Assembly: GCA_041394725.1 (NCBI GenBank)
Contig: JAWKHR010000045.1
Location: 1 to 53,530 of the forward strand
From: JAWKHR01 sp041394725
Lineage (GTDB): Bacteria; Acidobacteriota; Vicinamibacteria; Vicinamibacterales; SCN-69-37
Length of the DNA: 53,530 bases
Reading direction: 5' to 3'
Position numbers and translations under genes: made by a program
Notes under the pieces: generated by a model
The model's input: only the letters and a program-made list of their open reading frames with translations
Databases searched by the model: none
What the model was told of the DNA's origin: nothing
Shown: piece after piece, positions 35,724 through 43,328 of the stretch
Numbering within the stretch: the stretch's first letter is position 1
Layout: each line of letters begins with the position of its first letter

Positions 35724-37094
35724 TCAGAAGGACTGGCTGAACGCGAACGCCACGCGCTGCCCGTCGGATCCGATGGCCCAGTCCATCCGGAAGAGCACGC
35801 GCTCGTCGGTGCGGACCCGCAGGCCCAGGCCCGGCGAGACGTGCAGGGGGCCATCGCCGAGCGACCCGACGCGGGCGGCGGCGAGGCCGGCATCGACGAA
35901 GGGCGCGACTTCGATCAGGCGGCGGACGCGGAGGCGCAACTCGACGGAGGTCGCGGCGAGCGCCTGGCCGCGGTAGCGGAAGTTGTCGAAGCCCCGCAGG
36001 ACTTCGCCACCGCCGAGCGAGTACTGCAGGTAGAACGGCGTCGGCGCGCCATCGGGCGTGCGGTCGATCGAGAGCAGGCCGCGCACGGCGATCACGCGGT
36101 CGGGCGTGCCGGCCGTCCAGTAGCGGCGGCCGTCGATCGCGACACGCGTGACGTCACCGGCCTCGCCGTTCAGCGCGTGGAAGTGCCAGATCGCCGCGCC
36201 GACGAAGGCGCCGCTCGAGGGCGCGCCCCGCGGCGGCGGCCGGTCGCCCGCCGCCTCCGGTCCACGGCGCCGATCGATCGCCGCGGCCACGCCGACCGCG
36301 AGGAAGCGCGGGTGCCGGCGCAGCCCCGGCGCGCCGTCCGGGCCGAACGCGTCCTCGACGTCCGGCGTGTGGGAATCGGATCCGCGACCGACGTCGAGGT
36401 CGGTGACGCCCGCACGCGCGGCGAAGCCCAGCCACGGGCGCCGCTGCCACTGGGCCACCACGTCCATCGTGGTGCCGGCGACGCCGTAGTCGGCGCGCAC
36501 CGCCGGCACCGCGTCGGCGCCGATGCCGTAGAAGTGCATCCTGGGGTAGTCGCGATACCGCGCGTCCACGTACAGCGCGAACCCCGGCGCGGCGGCGTGC
36601 CCGTCGTCGAATAGCCCGGTGAGGTTCTCGTCCGCGGGCGCGAGCCGCAGCGTCGTGTCGCGGTCGGCAATGCGTCCGAGACGCGCGGCATATACCTGGT
36701 AGCCGCGCAGCGATCCCCAGGCCTCGACGGCGCCCCCGATCGGCGCCGTGCCGAACCGCTCGTCGCGGGCCTCGATCCCGAACGAGAGCGACGATCCCGC
36801 GACGACGATGCCGACGGCGGGATGGAGGCCGGCGTCCGCCAGTCGGCCGAGGCCGTCGCGAAGGTGGGCGAGCACGCCCGCGTGGTCAGCGTCGTCGGCG
36901 CCGGCCGCCGGCGGATCGGCCTTCGGGGCCGACGACTGCGCGCGTGCGTCGGGCGTGACGGCGCGCGGGCGCGTGACCGCCGCGTCCTGCGCGCGGGCGA
37001 TCGGCGCGAGACCCAGCGCCAGCGTGGCGATGGCCGTCGTGGCGATCGCGCGACGTGTGGTCGTGGCGATCGCGAAACGTGTGACTGACGTCAT
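35724..37094 (-). CDS. Outer-membrane beta-barrel protein (surface-antigen/BamA-like)
   Basis: 456 aa from the ATG at 37094; an ATG at 37124 would add 10 residues, and the frame is open to 37532. A signal peptide is present (RAIATTAIATLALGLAPIARA). After a Pro/Ala/Asp region (about 35-75) there are alternating beta strands with aromatic girdles (RGYQVYAARLGRIADRDTTL, YVDARYRDYPRMHFYGIG). The C-terminal half resembles an Omp85-like barrel (GGGEVLRGFDNFRYRGQALAATSVELRLRV) and ends with the insertion signal VAFAFSQSF, an aromatic terminal residue. Cargo or role unknown. Confidence 0.82.
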   Translation of the reverse strand: MTSVTRFAIATTTRRAIATTAIATLALGLAPIARAQDAAVTRPRAVTPDARAQSSAPKADPPAAGADDADHAGVLAHLRDGLGRLADAGLHPAVGIVVAGSSLSFGIEARDERFGTAPIGGAVEAWGSLRGYQVYAARLGRIADRDTTLRLAPADENLTGLFDDGHAAAPGFALYVDARYRDYPRMHFYGIGADAVPAVRADYGVAGTTMDVVAQWQRRPWLGFAARAGVTDLDVGRGSDSHTPDVEDAFGPDGAPGLRRHPRFLAVGVAAAIDRRRGPEAAGDRPPPRGAPSSGAFVGAAIWHFHALNGEAGDVTRVAIDGRRYWTAGTPDRVIAVRGLLSIDRTPDGAPTPFYLQYSLGGGEVLRGFDNFRYRGQALAATSVELRLRVRRLIEVAPFVDAGLAAARVGSLGDGPLHVSPGLGLRVRTDERVLFRMDWAIGSDGQRVAFAFSQSF

Positions 37095-37231
37095 GCCGGA
37101 GGACACTGGCAGGAGCCATGCCATCGCGCGCGAGGTCCGGGGATCGCGCGGCGCGTGCGGGATTCGGTGCGACAGGCGCGTCACCGTGCAGAATCTGCCG
37201 GGTTTCGCCGTGTCCGAGCGCCATGGTCGAT

Positions 37232-37245
37232 CGCGACATGTCGCG
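37232..37245. promoter_or_regulatory. 14-bp perfect palindrome CGCGACATGTCGCG
   Basis: It lies 44 bp upstream of the -24 box at 37289 and is a candidate enhancer or operator. It does not resemble the 19-bp direct-repeat element found at the other two sigma-54 regions. Confidence 0.4.
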
Positions 37246-37288
37246 GTTCCAGCCCGCAAACACGGGGAGTTTCCTGGCGGCGACCGTG

Positions 37289-37304
37289 TGGCCGTGGACT
37301 TGCA
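37289..37304 (+). promoter_or_regulatory. Sigma-54 promoter (TGGCCG-N5-TTGCA)
   Basis: The -24 GG and -12 GC dinucleotides have exact spacing. The -12 half is a perfect TTGCA; the -24 half has two mismatches to TGGCAC. The predicted start near 37315 gives a leader of about 35 nt for the 49-aa gene. Confidence 0.6.
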
Positions 37305-37349
37305 GTCGGGTCGATGCGGTCGCGTATCGACCGGGGAGGATTCGAACAC

Positions 37350-37499
37350 ATGCTGGAGACTCTGCTCGTCATTCTCGTCGTGATGTGGCTGCTCGGAATG
37401 GTGACGTCGTACACGCTGGGCGGCTTCCTGCACATTCTGCTCGTCATCGCGGTCGTGCTGTTCATCGTGCGGCTCCTGAGCGGCAGGCGCGTCGTGTGA
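37350..37499 (+). CDS. lmo0937-family small membrane protein
   Basis: 49 aa with a strong GGGGAGGA ribosome-binding site. Two short transmembrane helices occupy nearly the whole length: ETLLVILVVMWLLGMVT, then the conserved SYTLGGFLHILLVIAVV and a basic RLLSGRR end. This closely matches the lmo0937/DUF5670-type family, which often appears beside envelope-stress genes. Function unknown. Predicted to be under sigma-54 control, with a perfect 12-bp terminator stem beginning 3 bp after its stop. Confidence 0.85.
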   Translation: MLETLLVILVVMWLLGMVTSYTLGGFLHILLVIAVVLFIVRLLSGRRVV

Positions 37500-37502
37500 C
37501 GC

Positions 37503-37529
37503 GGCGGCGCGTGGGGGCCACGCGCCGCC
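37503..37529 (+). terminator. 12-bp perfect hairpin after the lmo0937-like gene
   Basis: GGCGGCGCGTGG, loop GGG and its exact complement, immediately after the stop. There is no T-run. Confidence 0.6.
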
Positions 37530-37545
37530 CATGAAGGTCGCGGGC

Positions 37546-37577
37546 CGTTGATGGGGGACCGAGTCCCCCGATCAACG
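37546..37577. terminator. Bidirectional hairpin between convergent genes
   Basis: A 14-bp stem with one bulged G (CGTTGAT-GGGGGAC, loop CGA, GTCCCCC-G-ATCAACG). It overlaps the stop codon of the convergent 69-aa gene. Confidence 0.55.
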
Positions 37578-37781
37578 CCTGCGGCCGACCACGATGAGGC
37601 CCGCACCGACGACCAGGCAGATGGCCCCCGCGATCGGCGGGACGGGCAGCGACTTCTCGGTCTCCTTGTTCACCTGCAGCGGGCCCATGTCCACGACCTT
37701 CTCCTGCTGCGTCCAGCTGATCCCACCCCACAGCAGACCGACGATCCCGATGACGACGAGCGCGAATCCGACGAGCTTCAT
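37572..37781 (-). CDS. 69-aa two-helix membrane protein
   Basis: 69 aa from an ATG with a near-perfect AGGAGG ribosome-binding site 6 bp upstream, which decides the start over the in-frame one at 37820. Helix 1 is KLVGFALVVIGIVGLLWGGI. A short external loop (TQQEKVVDMGPLQVNKETEKSLPVPP) leads to helix 2 (IAGAICLVVGAGLIVVGRRR). The family looks like conserved small envelope proteins, but I cannot name it. A sigma-54-type promoter lies 45-60 bp upstream. Confidence 0.82.
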   Translation of the reverse strand: MKLVGFALVVIGIVGLLWGGISWTQQEKVVDMGPLQVNKETEKSLPVPPIAGAICLVVGAGLIVVGRRR

Positions 37782-37825
37782 CACAGTCCTCCTGTCAGCG
37801 CTGGCGTGCGCCCGCACCACGGCGG

Positions 37826-37841
37826 AGCAAGACCCGGGCCA
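37826..37841 (-). promoter_or_regulatory. Sigma-54 promoter (TGGCCC-N5-TTGCT)
   Basis: Read on the minus strand: one mismatch to TGGCAC and a perfect TTGCT at exact spacing. The start near 37815 gives a leader of about 35 nt for the 69-aa gene. Confidence 0.65.
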
Positions 37842-37914
37842 CGACGCCCGGATTCGGCGCGATCGGTGTTCGCGGGGCCGGCGCGACGCGCGGGCGTTCG
37901 CGGCGTCGCCGGGA

Positions 37915-37933
37915 GTGTGGATTCTCCCGTGTG
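37915..37933 (+). promoter_or_regulatory. Putative enhancer: GTGTGGATTC-N2-CCGTGTG
   Basis: GTGTG direct repeats 14 bp apart, matching the element at 48358-48376 at 17 of 19 positions. It is 74 bp and 81 bp from the two flanking -24 boxes, a usual distance for activator sites of sigma-54 promoters. Confidence 0.5.
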
Positions 37934-38013
37934 CGGATCACCCGATCCGGCCGGTGCGACGGGCCTCGGGCGTCGCGCCGCCGGGAATGCGGGCGATCGC
38001 GCCTGTCGGGTCC

Positions 38014-38029
38014 TGGCACCCCGTTTGCT
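38014..38029 (+). promoter_or_regulatory. Sigma-54 promoter (TGGCAC-N5-TTGCT), full match
   Basis: A perfect -24 TGGCAC and -12 TTGCT with 5-bp spacing. The start near 38040 gives a 59-nt leader to the SYLF gene. Confidence 0.75.
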
Positions 38030-38098
38030 CCCTTGAGGGCAACGCGGGTCGCCAAGGTTCCCCGGGCTCGCCCGCCATCACGCACAAGGAGTTCACCC

Positions 38099-38911
38099 AT
38101 GAGACTGGCACGCACGACGACGGCGTTGCTGCTGACGACCGGGCTGACCGGCGTCGCGCCGCTGGCGCACGCGCAGACGGCCGCCGAGCCGGCGAAGGTC
38201 TCGCCGTCGGTGCAGATGCACGACGCGGCGATGACCGACGAAGGCCAGCGCCTGAAGGACTCGATCGACGTCCTCACGGAGCTGACCGGCACGCCGGACA
38301 ACTCGATTCCACAGTACCTGCTCGATCGCGCCGAGGCGATCGTGGTCATTCCCTCGCTCATCAAGGGCGGCTTCATCGTCGGCGCCAAGCACGGCAAGGG
38401 CGTCGTCAGCATCCGCGACCGCGCGTCGAACACGTGGTCGGCGCCCGGCTTCGTGAACATGACCGGCGGCAGCATCGGCTGGCAGATCGGCGCCGAGTCG
38501 GTGGACCTCGTCCTGCTCGTGATGAACAAGGACGGGATCAACCAGCTGCTGGAAGATCGCTTCACGCTCGGCGGGTCGCTGTCGCTGACGGCCGGCCCGG
38601 TGGGGCGGTCCGCCGACGCGGCGACCAACGCCCAGGCGAACGCGGGCATCCTCGCCTACTCGCGGGCCAAGGGCCTGTTCGCGGGCGCCACGCTCGAGGG
38701 CGCGGCGCTGCACGCCGACACCAAGGCGAACACCGCGTTCTACGGCGAGCCGTGCGACCTGCGCGAGGTCGTGATGGGCGGCCTCGACATGATGATGCTG
38801 CCGCCGATGGCGCGCACGTGGCGGACGTCGGTGGCGCGCATCGTCGGTACCGGCGCCACGGCGGGCGGCCCGATGCGCGGCCGCCCCGATCTCGTCGTCC
38901 GTCAGCGGTAG
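38099..38911 (+). CDS. Secreted SYLF-domain (Ysc84-like) lipid-binding protein
   Basis: 270 aa with a signal peptide (TTALLLTTGLTGVAPLAHAQ) and an AAGGAG ribosome-binding site. The SYLF domain spans about residues 60-235: IPQYLLDRAEAIVVIPSLIKGGFIVGAKHGKGV, then SIGWQIGAESVDLVLLVMN and the late SRAKGLFAGATLEGAAL. SYLF domains bind phosphoinositide or membrane lipid in eukaryotes; the bacterial exported forms have no settled role. A perfect sigma-54 promoter upstream and a strong hairpin downstream make it a single-gene unit. Confidence 0.9.
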   Translation: MRLARTTTALLLTTGLTGVAPLAHAQTAAEPAKVSPSVQMHDAAMTDEGQRLKDSIDVLTELTGTPDNSIPQYLLDRAEAIVVIPSLIKGGFIVGAKHGKGVVSIRDRASNTWSAPGFVNMTGGSIGWQIGAESVDLVLLVMNKDGINQLLEDRFTLGGSLSLTAGPVGRSADAATNAQANAGILAYSRAKGLFAGATLEGAALHADTKANTAFYGEPCDLREVVMGGLDMMMLPPMARTWRTSVARIVGTGATAGGPMRGRPDLVVRQR

Positions 38912-38973
38912 CGCCGCGGTTGCGCGCGCCAGCGCCATCCTTCCCGGCCGCCGGCGCCGCGGACGGACCGACA

Positions 38974-39008
38974 GGCGGCGGCCCGGGCTCCTGACCCGGG
39001 TCGCCGCC
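38974..39008 (+). terminator. 14-bp hairpin after the SYLF gene
   Basis: GGCGGCG-G-CCCGGG, 7-nt loop, CCCGGG-T-CGCCGCC, including one G-T pair. No T-run follows. It separates the SYLF gene from the kinase gene. Confidence 0.6.
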
Positions 39009-39030
39009 GTTCCTGCATCCGGGACTGCGA

Positions 39031-39036
39031 TAGAGT
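39031..39036 (+). promoter_or_regulatory. Possible -10 box TAGAGT near the kinase start
   Basis: TAGAGT lies 8 bp before the GTG at 39045; there is no clear -35 or ribosome-binding site. Possibly leaderless. Confidence 0.25.
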
Positions 39037-39044
39037 GCAGGTCT

Positions 39045-40985
39045 GTGACGCCCGTCCTCTACTGGGACTGGGATCCGCGGACCGACAGCGTGCTCTGGAG
39101 CGGATCCACCGAGGCGCTGCTGGGCGTGCCGGCCGCCGAGGCGCCGCGGTCGCGCGCGGCCTGGCGCGACTGGATCGTGCCGGCCGACCGCGCGCGCGTC
39201 GAGGCCCGCTTCGACGCGCTCGGTGCCGGTCCCGGCGCGCGGGTCGACCTGACCTACGAGGTCACCGTCGGCGGCGTGTCGCGCCCCGTGCTCGAACGGG
39301 CCTTCGCCGTGCGCCGCGACGGTCGCGTGGATCGCGTCGTCGGCGCCCTCACGTTCCTCGACGAGCGGCCACCCGCCCGGGACGACCGCCCCGGGGACGA
39401 GGCCGCCCTCGCCGCGCGGCTGGCCGAGAGCGAGCAGCGCTTCCGCACTTTCGTCGAGTTCCTGCCGCTGCTGGCGTGGGAGATGGACGCGGAGGGCTGG
39501 ATCTACTACTACAACTCCCGCTGGTACGCGTACACGGGCACCACGCCCGAGCAGATGGAGGGCTGGGGCTGGATCGCCGTCCACGATCCAGACGATCTGC
39601 CACGCGTCCTGCGCGTGTTCCGGCACGCGTTGCAGACCGGCCAGCCGTGGGAGGACGAGTTCCGCCTGCGTCGCGGGTCGGACGGCGCCTTCCGCTGGCA
39701 CCTCTCGCGCGCGATGCCGTTTCGCGACGCCGAGGGCCGCATCGTCCGCTGGTTCGGCACGAACACCGACGTGCACGACCAGAAGCTGGCGCTCGAGGAA
39801 CGCGGCCGGCGGCTCGAGGCCGAGCGCGCGCTCCGCCAGCACGCCGAGCGCGACAGCCGCCAGAAGGACGAGTTCATCGCCGTCGTCTCGCATGAGCTGC
39901 GCAGCCCGCTCAGCGCGATCACGGGATGGGCCCAGCTGCTGCAGCAGGGACGCCTCGGCGCGGACGAGCGGGCCCGCGCCGCGGACAAGATCGCGCTCAA
40001 CGCGCGCCTGCTCGGCGGCCTCATCGGCGACCTGCTGGACGTCTCCAGCATCGTGACCGGCAAGCTGACCGTCGAACGGGTCGCGATCGACGTGCGCGAG
40101 GCCATCGACCTCGCCGTCGAGGGAGACCGCGCCGACGCCGCGGCGCGGGGCGTGACGATCGACTGGCGGCCGCCGCCCGATCCCCTGATCGTCCTCGGCA
40201 GTCTCGATCGACTCCGGCAGGTGATCCACAACCTGCTGGCCAACGCCATCCGCTTCAGCCCCGAGGGCGGCACCGTCGGGGTGAGGGCCGCACTGGAGGA
40301 CGACGTGATCCGCCTCGCGGTGATCGACCAGGGCGAGGGCATCCCGGCGGACTTCCTGCCGCGCCTCTTCGACCGGTTCTCCCAGGCGGATGCGTCGCGG
40401 CGTCGTCGCCACGGCGGACTCGGACTCGGGCTGTCGATCGTCCGGTATCTGGTGGAGCAGCACGGCGGCACGGTGAGCGCGGCCAGCGAGGGCCCGGGCC
40501 GCGGCGCGCGGTTCGACATCTGTCTGCCGGGACATGCTCAGATCGAGGCGGCCGGTGACGCCGAGGCCGCCGCCCGGCCGCCATCCCGCGGTGCGCCGGC
40601 CTCGCTCGCGGGCCTGTCCGTCCTGGCGGTCGACGATGAGGAGGAGGCGCGCGCCGTGCTGGCGTCCGTGCTGGTGTCCTGCGGCGCCACCACGACCGTG
40701 GTCGGCTCGGTCGCCGCGGCGTTCGAGGCGCTGAGGGCGAGCGTGCCGGATGTCGTCGTGTCGGACATCTCGATGGCCAACGTCGACGGCTACGGCCTGC
40801 TCGCCCGGCTGCGCGGTTCGCCGAACCCGCGGATCGCGGGCCTTCCCGTGGTCGCCCTCACGGCCGCCGTCAGCGCGTCCGAACGAGCCCGCGCCATCGG
40901 CCTGGGCTTCGCGGCCTACCTGACGAAGCCGTTCGACGTCCACGAGCTCTCGCACGTGGTCCTGGAAGTCGCGCGCAGTCGCTGA
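39045..40985 (+). CDS. PAS-PAS hybrid sensor histidine kinase with C-terminal receiver
   Basis: 646 aa from a GTG, soluble. A degenerate PAS-type domain (about 1-110) and a clear PAS_3/PAC domain (about 128-245, YYYNSRWYAYTGTTPEQM) precede HisKA with VVSH283ELRSPLS. HATPase_c (about 390-500) has N-box HNLLANAIRFSPEGG, DQGEGIP and GGLGLGLSIV. The receiver (about 525-640) shows VDDEEEA, SDISMANVDG and YLTKPFD. It would sense a cytoplasmic or membrane-derived signal and pass phosphate to its own receiver and onward. First gene of the phosphorelay island. Confidence 0.93.
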   Translation: MTPVLYWDWDPRTDSVLWSGSTEALLGVPAAEAPRSRAAWRDWIVPADRARVEARFDALGAGPGARVDLTYEVTVGGVSRPVLERAFAVRRDGRVDRVVGALTFLDERPPARDDRPGDEAALAARLAESEQRFRTFVEFLPLLAWEMDAEGWIYYYNSRWYAYTGTTPEQMEGWGWIAVHDPDDLPRVLRVFRHALQTGQPWEDEFRLRRGSDGAFRWHLSRAMPFRDAEGRIVRWFGTNTDVHDQKLALEERGRRLEAERALRQHAERDSRQKDEFIAVVSHELRSPLSAITGWAQLLQQGRLGADERARAADKIALNARLLGGLIGDLLDVSSIVTGKLTVERVAIDVREAIDLAVEGDRADAAARGVTIDWRPPPDPLIVLGSLDRLRQVIHNLLANAIRFSPEGGTVGVRAALEDDVIRLAVIDQGEGIPADFLPRLFDRFSQADASRRRRHGGLGLGLSIVRYLVEQHGGTVSAASEGPGRGARFDICLPGHAQIEAAGDAEAAARPPSRGAPASLAGLSVLAVDDEEEARAVLASVLVSCGATTTVVGSVAAAFEALRASVPDVVVSDISMANVDGYGLLARLRGSPNPRIAGLPVVALTAAVSASERARAIGLGFAAYLTKPFDVHELSHVVLEVARSR

Positions 40986-41137
40986 GCCCGGCGCCCCGTC
41001 GTCCGGGCGGATCCCGCCCTGTCGGAATCGCATGGCTGTCGGGTCCTGACGTGGGGGCCGCCGGCGGACGGCGGCACAGGCGCCGTTCGAAGCTGGCATC
41101 GTGTTTGTATTTGCCCGATGGACCAGCTCGGTTTCAG

Positions 41138-42910
41138 ATGAGTCACGAGACGTCCGCGTCCCTCCCGGGCCGACTTGCGCCCGTTCCGCCCCGCGCCGCA
41201 ACACGCGACGACCCCCGTGCCCTGCTCGATGCCTCGATTGACGCGCTGGTGACGCTCGATGCGCGCGGCCGGCTGCTGCGCTTCAATGCCGCGGCGGCCG
41301 AGACCTTCGGGCTGGAGGCCGGGCGCGATCTCGAATGTGATGGGGCCGGGCGGCTCCTGGCGGCGGCGAGCCAGGCCGCGTTCGAGGACGGACTGCGGAG
41401 CCTCGCGACCGCGGAGCGCGGCAGTGATGATCCGGCGAGTCATGCCGATGGTCGCCTGGCGGCGCCGCGGCTCTTCGTGCGCGGCCTGACCGGACGCCGG
41501 GCGGACGGCACCGAGTTTCCCCTCGACGCGGCGATCTCCCGGGAACACGACGCCGCGGGCCCGTGGTTCGCGGTGTGCCTGCGCGACGTCAGCGAGCGCC
41601 GCGACGCGGAAGCCCGCCTGCGCCACCGCGCGCGGACCGCACAGCTCGGTGCCGACGTCGGGCTGGCCCTGACCAAGCCCGGACCGCTCAGCCAGGCCCT
41701 GGCGGCGTCCGCCGCGGCGATCGTCCGTCGGCTCGACGCGCGGCTGGCCTGCGTGTGGGTGCTCGACGAATCCGGGGAGGCCGGTGACGGCCCCGCTGGC
41801 GAGGGGACCCGGGACGGCGACGCGCCGGCGTCGTTCCTGCGGCTCGTCGCCTGCGCAGGCGTCGACGATCGTGCCGACGACGTCGATGCCAGGATTGAGG
41901 CCGGGCAGACGACCATCGGTCGCGTGGCCGGCACGGGCGAGCCGCTCCTGAGCAACGACGTCGCGGGCGACCCAGCCCTCCGCGACCTGCCCTGGCGGGT
42001 GGGCGGCCTGCGGTCGTTCGCCGCGCAGCCTCTCCGTCTGGACGACGCGGTCGTGGGGGTCGTCGCGATGGGCTCGGCGCACGTGCTGACCGAGGTGGAC
42101 CAGGAGAGCCTGGCCGCGGTCGCGCGCAAGCTGGCGCTGGGGCTCGCGCGGCAGCGGGGCATCGACGCGCTGCGCCTGCGCGCCGCGGAGCTGACGAGGT
42201 CGGCGCGGGCGCTCGAGCGCAGCAACCGCGACCTCGACCAGTTCGCGTACATCGCCTCGCACGATCTGCGGGCACCGCTGCGCGGCATCGCGAACCTGGC
42301 CGAGTGGATCGAGGAGGACCTGGGCGAGGCGGTACCGGAGGCCGTTCGCGGACACCTGGCGCTGCTGCGCGGCCGCGTCACGCGGATGGACGGGCTGATC
42401 GAGGGCATCCTGCAGTACGCGCGCGCGGGTCGCATCAGCATGACCGAGGCGCGGGTGGACACCGTCGCGCTCGTCCACGAGGCGATCGACCTGCTCGAGC
42501 CGCCCGAGGGCTCGCGCGTGGACGTCGCGCCGGATCTGCCCGTGCTGGTGGCGCCGCCGGCGCCGCTCCAGCAGGTGTTCCTCAACCTGATCGGCAACGC
42601 GCTGAAGTACGCGGGCGGCGCCGACGCGCGCGTGACGGTCACGGCGTCCCGGATGGCCGACGGCGTCCGCTTCGCGATCGCCGACAACGGCCCCGGCATC
42701 GCGCCGGAGTACCACGCGCGCATCTGGGGCGTCTTCCAGCGCCTCGAGGCGCGTGACCAGGTCGAGGGCACGGGCATCGGCCTGGCGCTGGTGAAGAAGA
42801 TCGTGGAGGCGGTGGGCGGCCAGGTCGGCGTCGAGTCCGACGTCGGCCGCGGCGCGACCTTCCACTTCACGTGGCCCGAGCGGCCCATCGACTCCGGGAG
42901 GGGACGCTGA
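41138..42910 (+). CDS. PAS-GAF sensor histidine kinase (phytochrome-type kinase core)
   Basis: 590 aa from the ATG at 41138. PAS (about 25-145; LVTLDARGRLLRFNAAAAETFGLEAG) and GAF-type domains (about 170-345; EPLLSNDVAGDPAL, GLRSFAAQPLRL) are followed by the kinase core. The H-box is IASH375DLRAPLRGI, the N-box LIGNALKYAGG, and the G-boxes DNGPGIAP and GTGIGLALVKKIV. No chromophore Cys is evident in the GAF, so light sensing is not supported. The gene is 1 bp from the following receiver gene, the usual partner arrangement for this kinase type (Rcp-like). Confidence 0.92.
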   Translation: MSHETSASLPGRLAPVPPRAATRDDPRALLDASIDALVTLDARGRLLRFNAAAAETFGLEAGRDLECDGAGRLLAAASQAAFEDGLRSLATAERGSDDPASHADGRLAAPRLFVRGLTGRRADGTEFPLDAAISREHDAAGPWFAVCLRDVSERRDAEARLRHRARTAQLGADVGLALTKPGPLSQALAASAAAIVRRLDARLACVWVLDESGEAGDGPAGEGTRDGDAPASFLRLVACAGVDDRADDVDARIEAGQTTIGRVAGTGEPLLSNDVAGDPALRDLPWRVGGLRSFAAQPLRLDDAVVGVVAMGSAHVLTEVDQESLAAVARKLALGLARQRGIDALRLRAAELTRSARALERSNRDLDQFAYIASHDLRAPLRGIANLAEWIEEDLGEAVPEAVRGHLALLRGRVTRMDGLIEGILQYARAGRISMTEARVDTVALVHEAIDLLEPPEGSRVDVAPDLPVLVAPPAPLQQVFLNLIGNALKYAGGADARVTVTASRMADGVRFAIADNGPGIAPEYHARIWGVFQRLEARDQVEGTGIGLALVKKIVEAVGGQVGVESDVGRGATFHFTWPERPIDSGRGR

Positions 42911-42911
42911 C

Positions 42912-43328
42912 GTGTCCGATCGCATGCTGAACATCCTGCTCGTCGAGGACGACGCGGTGGACGTCGAAAACGTCCGGCGCGCCTTCGAGCGCAACAAGAT
43001 CCTCAACCCGCTGTTCACGGCGGGCGACGGCGTGGAGGCGCTGGAACTGCTGCGGTCGGGCGGCGTGCCCGGCGACCGCCGGCTCGTGCTGCTCGACATC
43101 AACATGCCGCGCATGAACGGCATCGAGTTCCTGCGCGCGCTGCGCGCCGATCCCGCGCTCGCGCCGACGCCCGTCGTCGTCCTGACGACGTCGAACGACG
43201 ACCAGGATCGCATCGAGGCGTTCCACCTGAACGTGGCCGGCTACCTGCTCAAGCCCGTGACGTTCTCGAGCTTCGTGGACGTCATGGCCACCCTCAACAA
43301 GTACTGGACGCTGGTCGAGCTGCCGTGA
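42912..43328 (+). CDS. Single-domain response regulator (Rcp1-like)
   Basis: 138 aa; GTG start, or ATG 12 bp further in. Only a receiver domain is present: ILLVEDDAVDVENVRRAF, VLLDINMPRMNGIEF with the phospho-acceptor Asp, VLTTSND and LLKPVTF. Such Rcp-type receivers dock with PAS/GAF kinases like the one encoded immediately upstream. It overlaps the next hybrid kinase by 4 bp (GTGA), so the three proteins are probably made together. Confidence 0.93.
   Translation: MSDRMLNILLVEDDAVDVENVRRAFERNKILNPLFTAGDGVEALELLRSGGVPGDRRLVLLDINMPRMNGIEFLRALRADPALAPTPVVVLTTSNDDQDRIEAFHLNVAGYLLKPVTFSSFVDVMATLNKYWTLVELP

Larger units (their letters stand above)
37782..38098. other. 317-bp divergent regulatory region, no gene
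   Basis: It holds two outward-facing sigma-54 promoters (37841-37826 minus, 38014-38029 plus) and, between them, the direct-repeat element at 37915-37933. GGGAG and CTCCC (37911-37915 and 37924-37928) can pair around that element. No ORF with coding character is apparent. Confidence 0.6.

Noticed and set aside
37108..37123. Sigma-54-like TGGCAT-N5-CTGCC on the minus strand before the barrel gene
   Set aside because: The -12 box is poor, and the implied transcript start would leave almost no leader before the chosen ATG.
37339..37348. GGATTCGAAC, resembling a reverse-strand tRNA T-loop
   Set aside because: The flanking bases do not form a T-stem or acceptor stem, and the site lies between a ribosome-binding site and an ATG.
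41094..41109. Sigma-54-like TGGCAT-N5-TTGTA upstream of the PAS-GAF kinase
   Set aside because: The near-invariant GC of the -12 box is GT here, so it is not counted as a promoter. The nearby CTGTCGGGTCCTG is also found just before the promoter at 38014 and could merit a look.
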